From Mastigamoeba balamuthi (lineage: Eukaryota; Evosea; Mastigamoebida; Mastigamoebidae): a stretch of DNA of 64,000 nucleotides. Position numbers and translations under genes: made by a program. Below the pieces are notes generated by a model, which saw only the letters and a list, made by a program, of their open reading frames with translations, did not search any database and was not told where the DNA came from. This document shows, one piece after another, positions 63,039-64,000 of this stretch (position 1 is its first letter; every line of letters starts with the position of its first letter). The stretch is from contig CACRSC010000015.1 in the NCBI GenBank assembly GCA_902651635.1, positions 342,985 to 406,984 on the forward strand. The letters are read 5' to 3'.

Positions 63039-63273
63039 CTCCCAAGCAGCGCTGTTTGCTGGACTGCTGTTGTTTGTGATTGTGTCTCAGTCTTCGCCTG
63101 TGATTTCTCAGGGGGCGATATCGGGCAGTAACGGTGTCAGTCGGCACCACACGGAGCGCAGGCCTCACGGACGTAGGGAACTGTAGACACAAATGGTTCA
63201 CTATTGAGTTGTAGACGCGCGGGGGCCCCGGTGGTGTTTGAGGGAGGAAGGGGAGGGGCGGGCGGCCGAGTCA
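63039..63273. other. Intergenic, no gene seen
   Basis: 235 bp between the hydrolase start and the next stop codon. GATATCG (about 63117) and GTTACTG may be promoter elements for the hydrolase; nothing else stands out. Confidence 0.4.
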
Positions 63274-63967
63274 CTAGTCGTGGGGAATCGAACGCCTGCG
63301 CGTAGTGTCGGCCCTCGAGAGAGTCCGCTGCTCCTCCTCGAACGCGCGCATCTCCTCGTCTGCCACCAGCGCCACGTCGTGGTCCGCGTGGTCCTCTGCC
63401 CCCTGTTTCTGCTGCTGCTGCCTCTGCTCCGCCGCGCTGTCCGAGGCCAGCAGCGCGCTCTGCAGCTGCTCCACGTGCTTCCTCATGGCGTCCCTGCCGG
63501 GCCTCTCGAGCCCCTTGCTGCTCTCCTGCTTCCTCTCCTCTGCCTGCCGAGTGTGGCGTTGCCCACACGCCAGTGAGCAGCTGCGCGGCTGGCTGGCCGC
63601 TGTGGGGAGGCGTGTGCGGCGTGTGCGCACTGCTGCGTCGCCCGGGGTCGCGTCCGGGCTATGGGCAGCCGCTGCAGGGGCGGGCGCAGAGGCAGTCCGC
63701 AGCTGTGGGACGACCGAGAGGGCGCCCAGGAAGAGGCAGCCGCCGAGGATGGCGGCCGTGAACGGCCCGAGGTTCACGTAGGCAGCGGCAACGCCACCGC
63801 CCAGCGCGACTGCGAGAAACCTGAGGGGTTGGGACGGCCCCACAGCCGGACGGGCACTGAGAAACCGGCGCTGAGGGGCACGCGCTGCGGGCAGAGCGGC
63901 ACAGGGGGAGGCCAGGCCAGGAGGAGGGAAGGGGATGGGGTGGCACTCACAGCGCTTTCCTCCACAT
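63274..63967 (-). CDS. Small membrane protein with C-terminal coiled coil
   Basis: Exons 63967-63951 and 63820-63274 give 187 aa. The 17-nt first exon (MWRKA) was added because it gives a start codon and joins a hydrophobic region in phase. Two membrane spans are predicted: FLAVALGGGVAAAYVNLGPF and AAILGGCLFLGALSVV. The remainder is polar with an Ala/Pro linker and a charged helix (DAMRKHVEQLQSALLASDSA, then a Gln run, DEEMRAFEEEQRTL). I do not recognise the family. With only 33 bp between the ATG and the window edge, further upstream exons cannot be excluded. Confidence 0.55.
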
Positions 63968-64000
63968 CGTCCGCCCGAGTCAACAAGATATCGCGCCCGC

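Noticed and set aside
1-64000. Long antisense ORFs on the opposite strand of most genes
   Set aside because: High GC content leaves open frames by chance; they lack family matches, introns and promoter elements.
1-64000. Transposons, retroelements or viral insertions
   Set aside because: No transposase, reverse transcriptase, integrase or terminal repeats were seen in any reading frame.

Overview
This window is nuclear DNA from a GC-rich, gene-dense, intron-rich eukaryotic microbe. I resolve 34 protein genes, about 110 spliceosomal introns (35-294 nt, mostly 44-85) and one eukaryote-type SRP RNA. Introns have short GTGCG/GTACG/GTGAG-like donors and YAG acceptors; in nearly every multi-exon gene the predicted exons sum to one open frame. 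There are no operons, tRNAs, CRISPR arrays or recognisable transposons. A HydE [FeFe]-hydrogenase maturase with an apparent organelle presequence argues for an anaerobe with hydrogenosome-like mitochondria. GC content, short introns and an amoebozoan-like gene set (syntaxin 5, BAG6, CABLES, FIBP, PH-TIPE) suggest an archamoeba such as Mastigamoeba; that assignment is inference, not shown by the sequence.

Layout. 1-8 kb: GH15 glucoamylase-like enzyme, PH protein with a TIPE-like tail, DUF4139-type protein, CaMK-like kinase. 8.1-8.4 kb: SRP RNA. 8.8-24.8 kb: zinc-motif/thioredoxin fusion, importin alpha without an IBB, syntaxin 5, PTH2, CABLES, EXO1, an MGC-starting coiled-coil protein, PDI, HydE. 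25-41.5 kb: phosphomannomutase, ATG10, BAG6-like, NAA38-like LSm, RBR E3 ligase, MMS19, gamma-COP, RCC1-like. 41.5-52.3 kb: FG-GAP surface protein, coiled-coil protein, MRTO4, and a 900-residue fusion of a VIT module with a calcineurin-type phosphatase. 52.5-64 kb: F-box, Mis18/yippee-like, SAP, GNL1, FIBP, NIDO-like, STE20 kinase, alpha/beta hydrolase and a membrane coiled-coil protein.

The genes do not form a pathway; they are ordinary housekeeping neighbours, many in divergent pairs. They seem to share a promoter signature: AGATTC/GAATCT with AATATC/GATATT, 20-150 bp upstream of most start codons and also upstream of the SRP RNA. Four introns appear to use GC-AG boundaries, all with AG|GCAC donors.

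Cautions. Three single N bases (2159, 14264, 15969) each sit between two near-identical copies of the same sequence, which looks like unmerged contig overlaps; two fall inside genes. A separate exact 64-bp tandem duplication breaks the frame of the RBR gene. Splice sites are inferred from frame, boundary dinucleotides and protein families, without transcripts.
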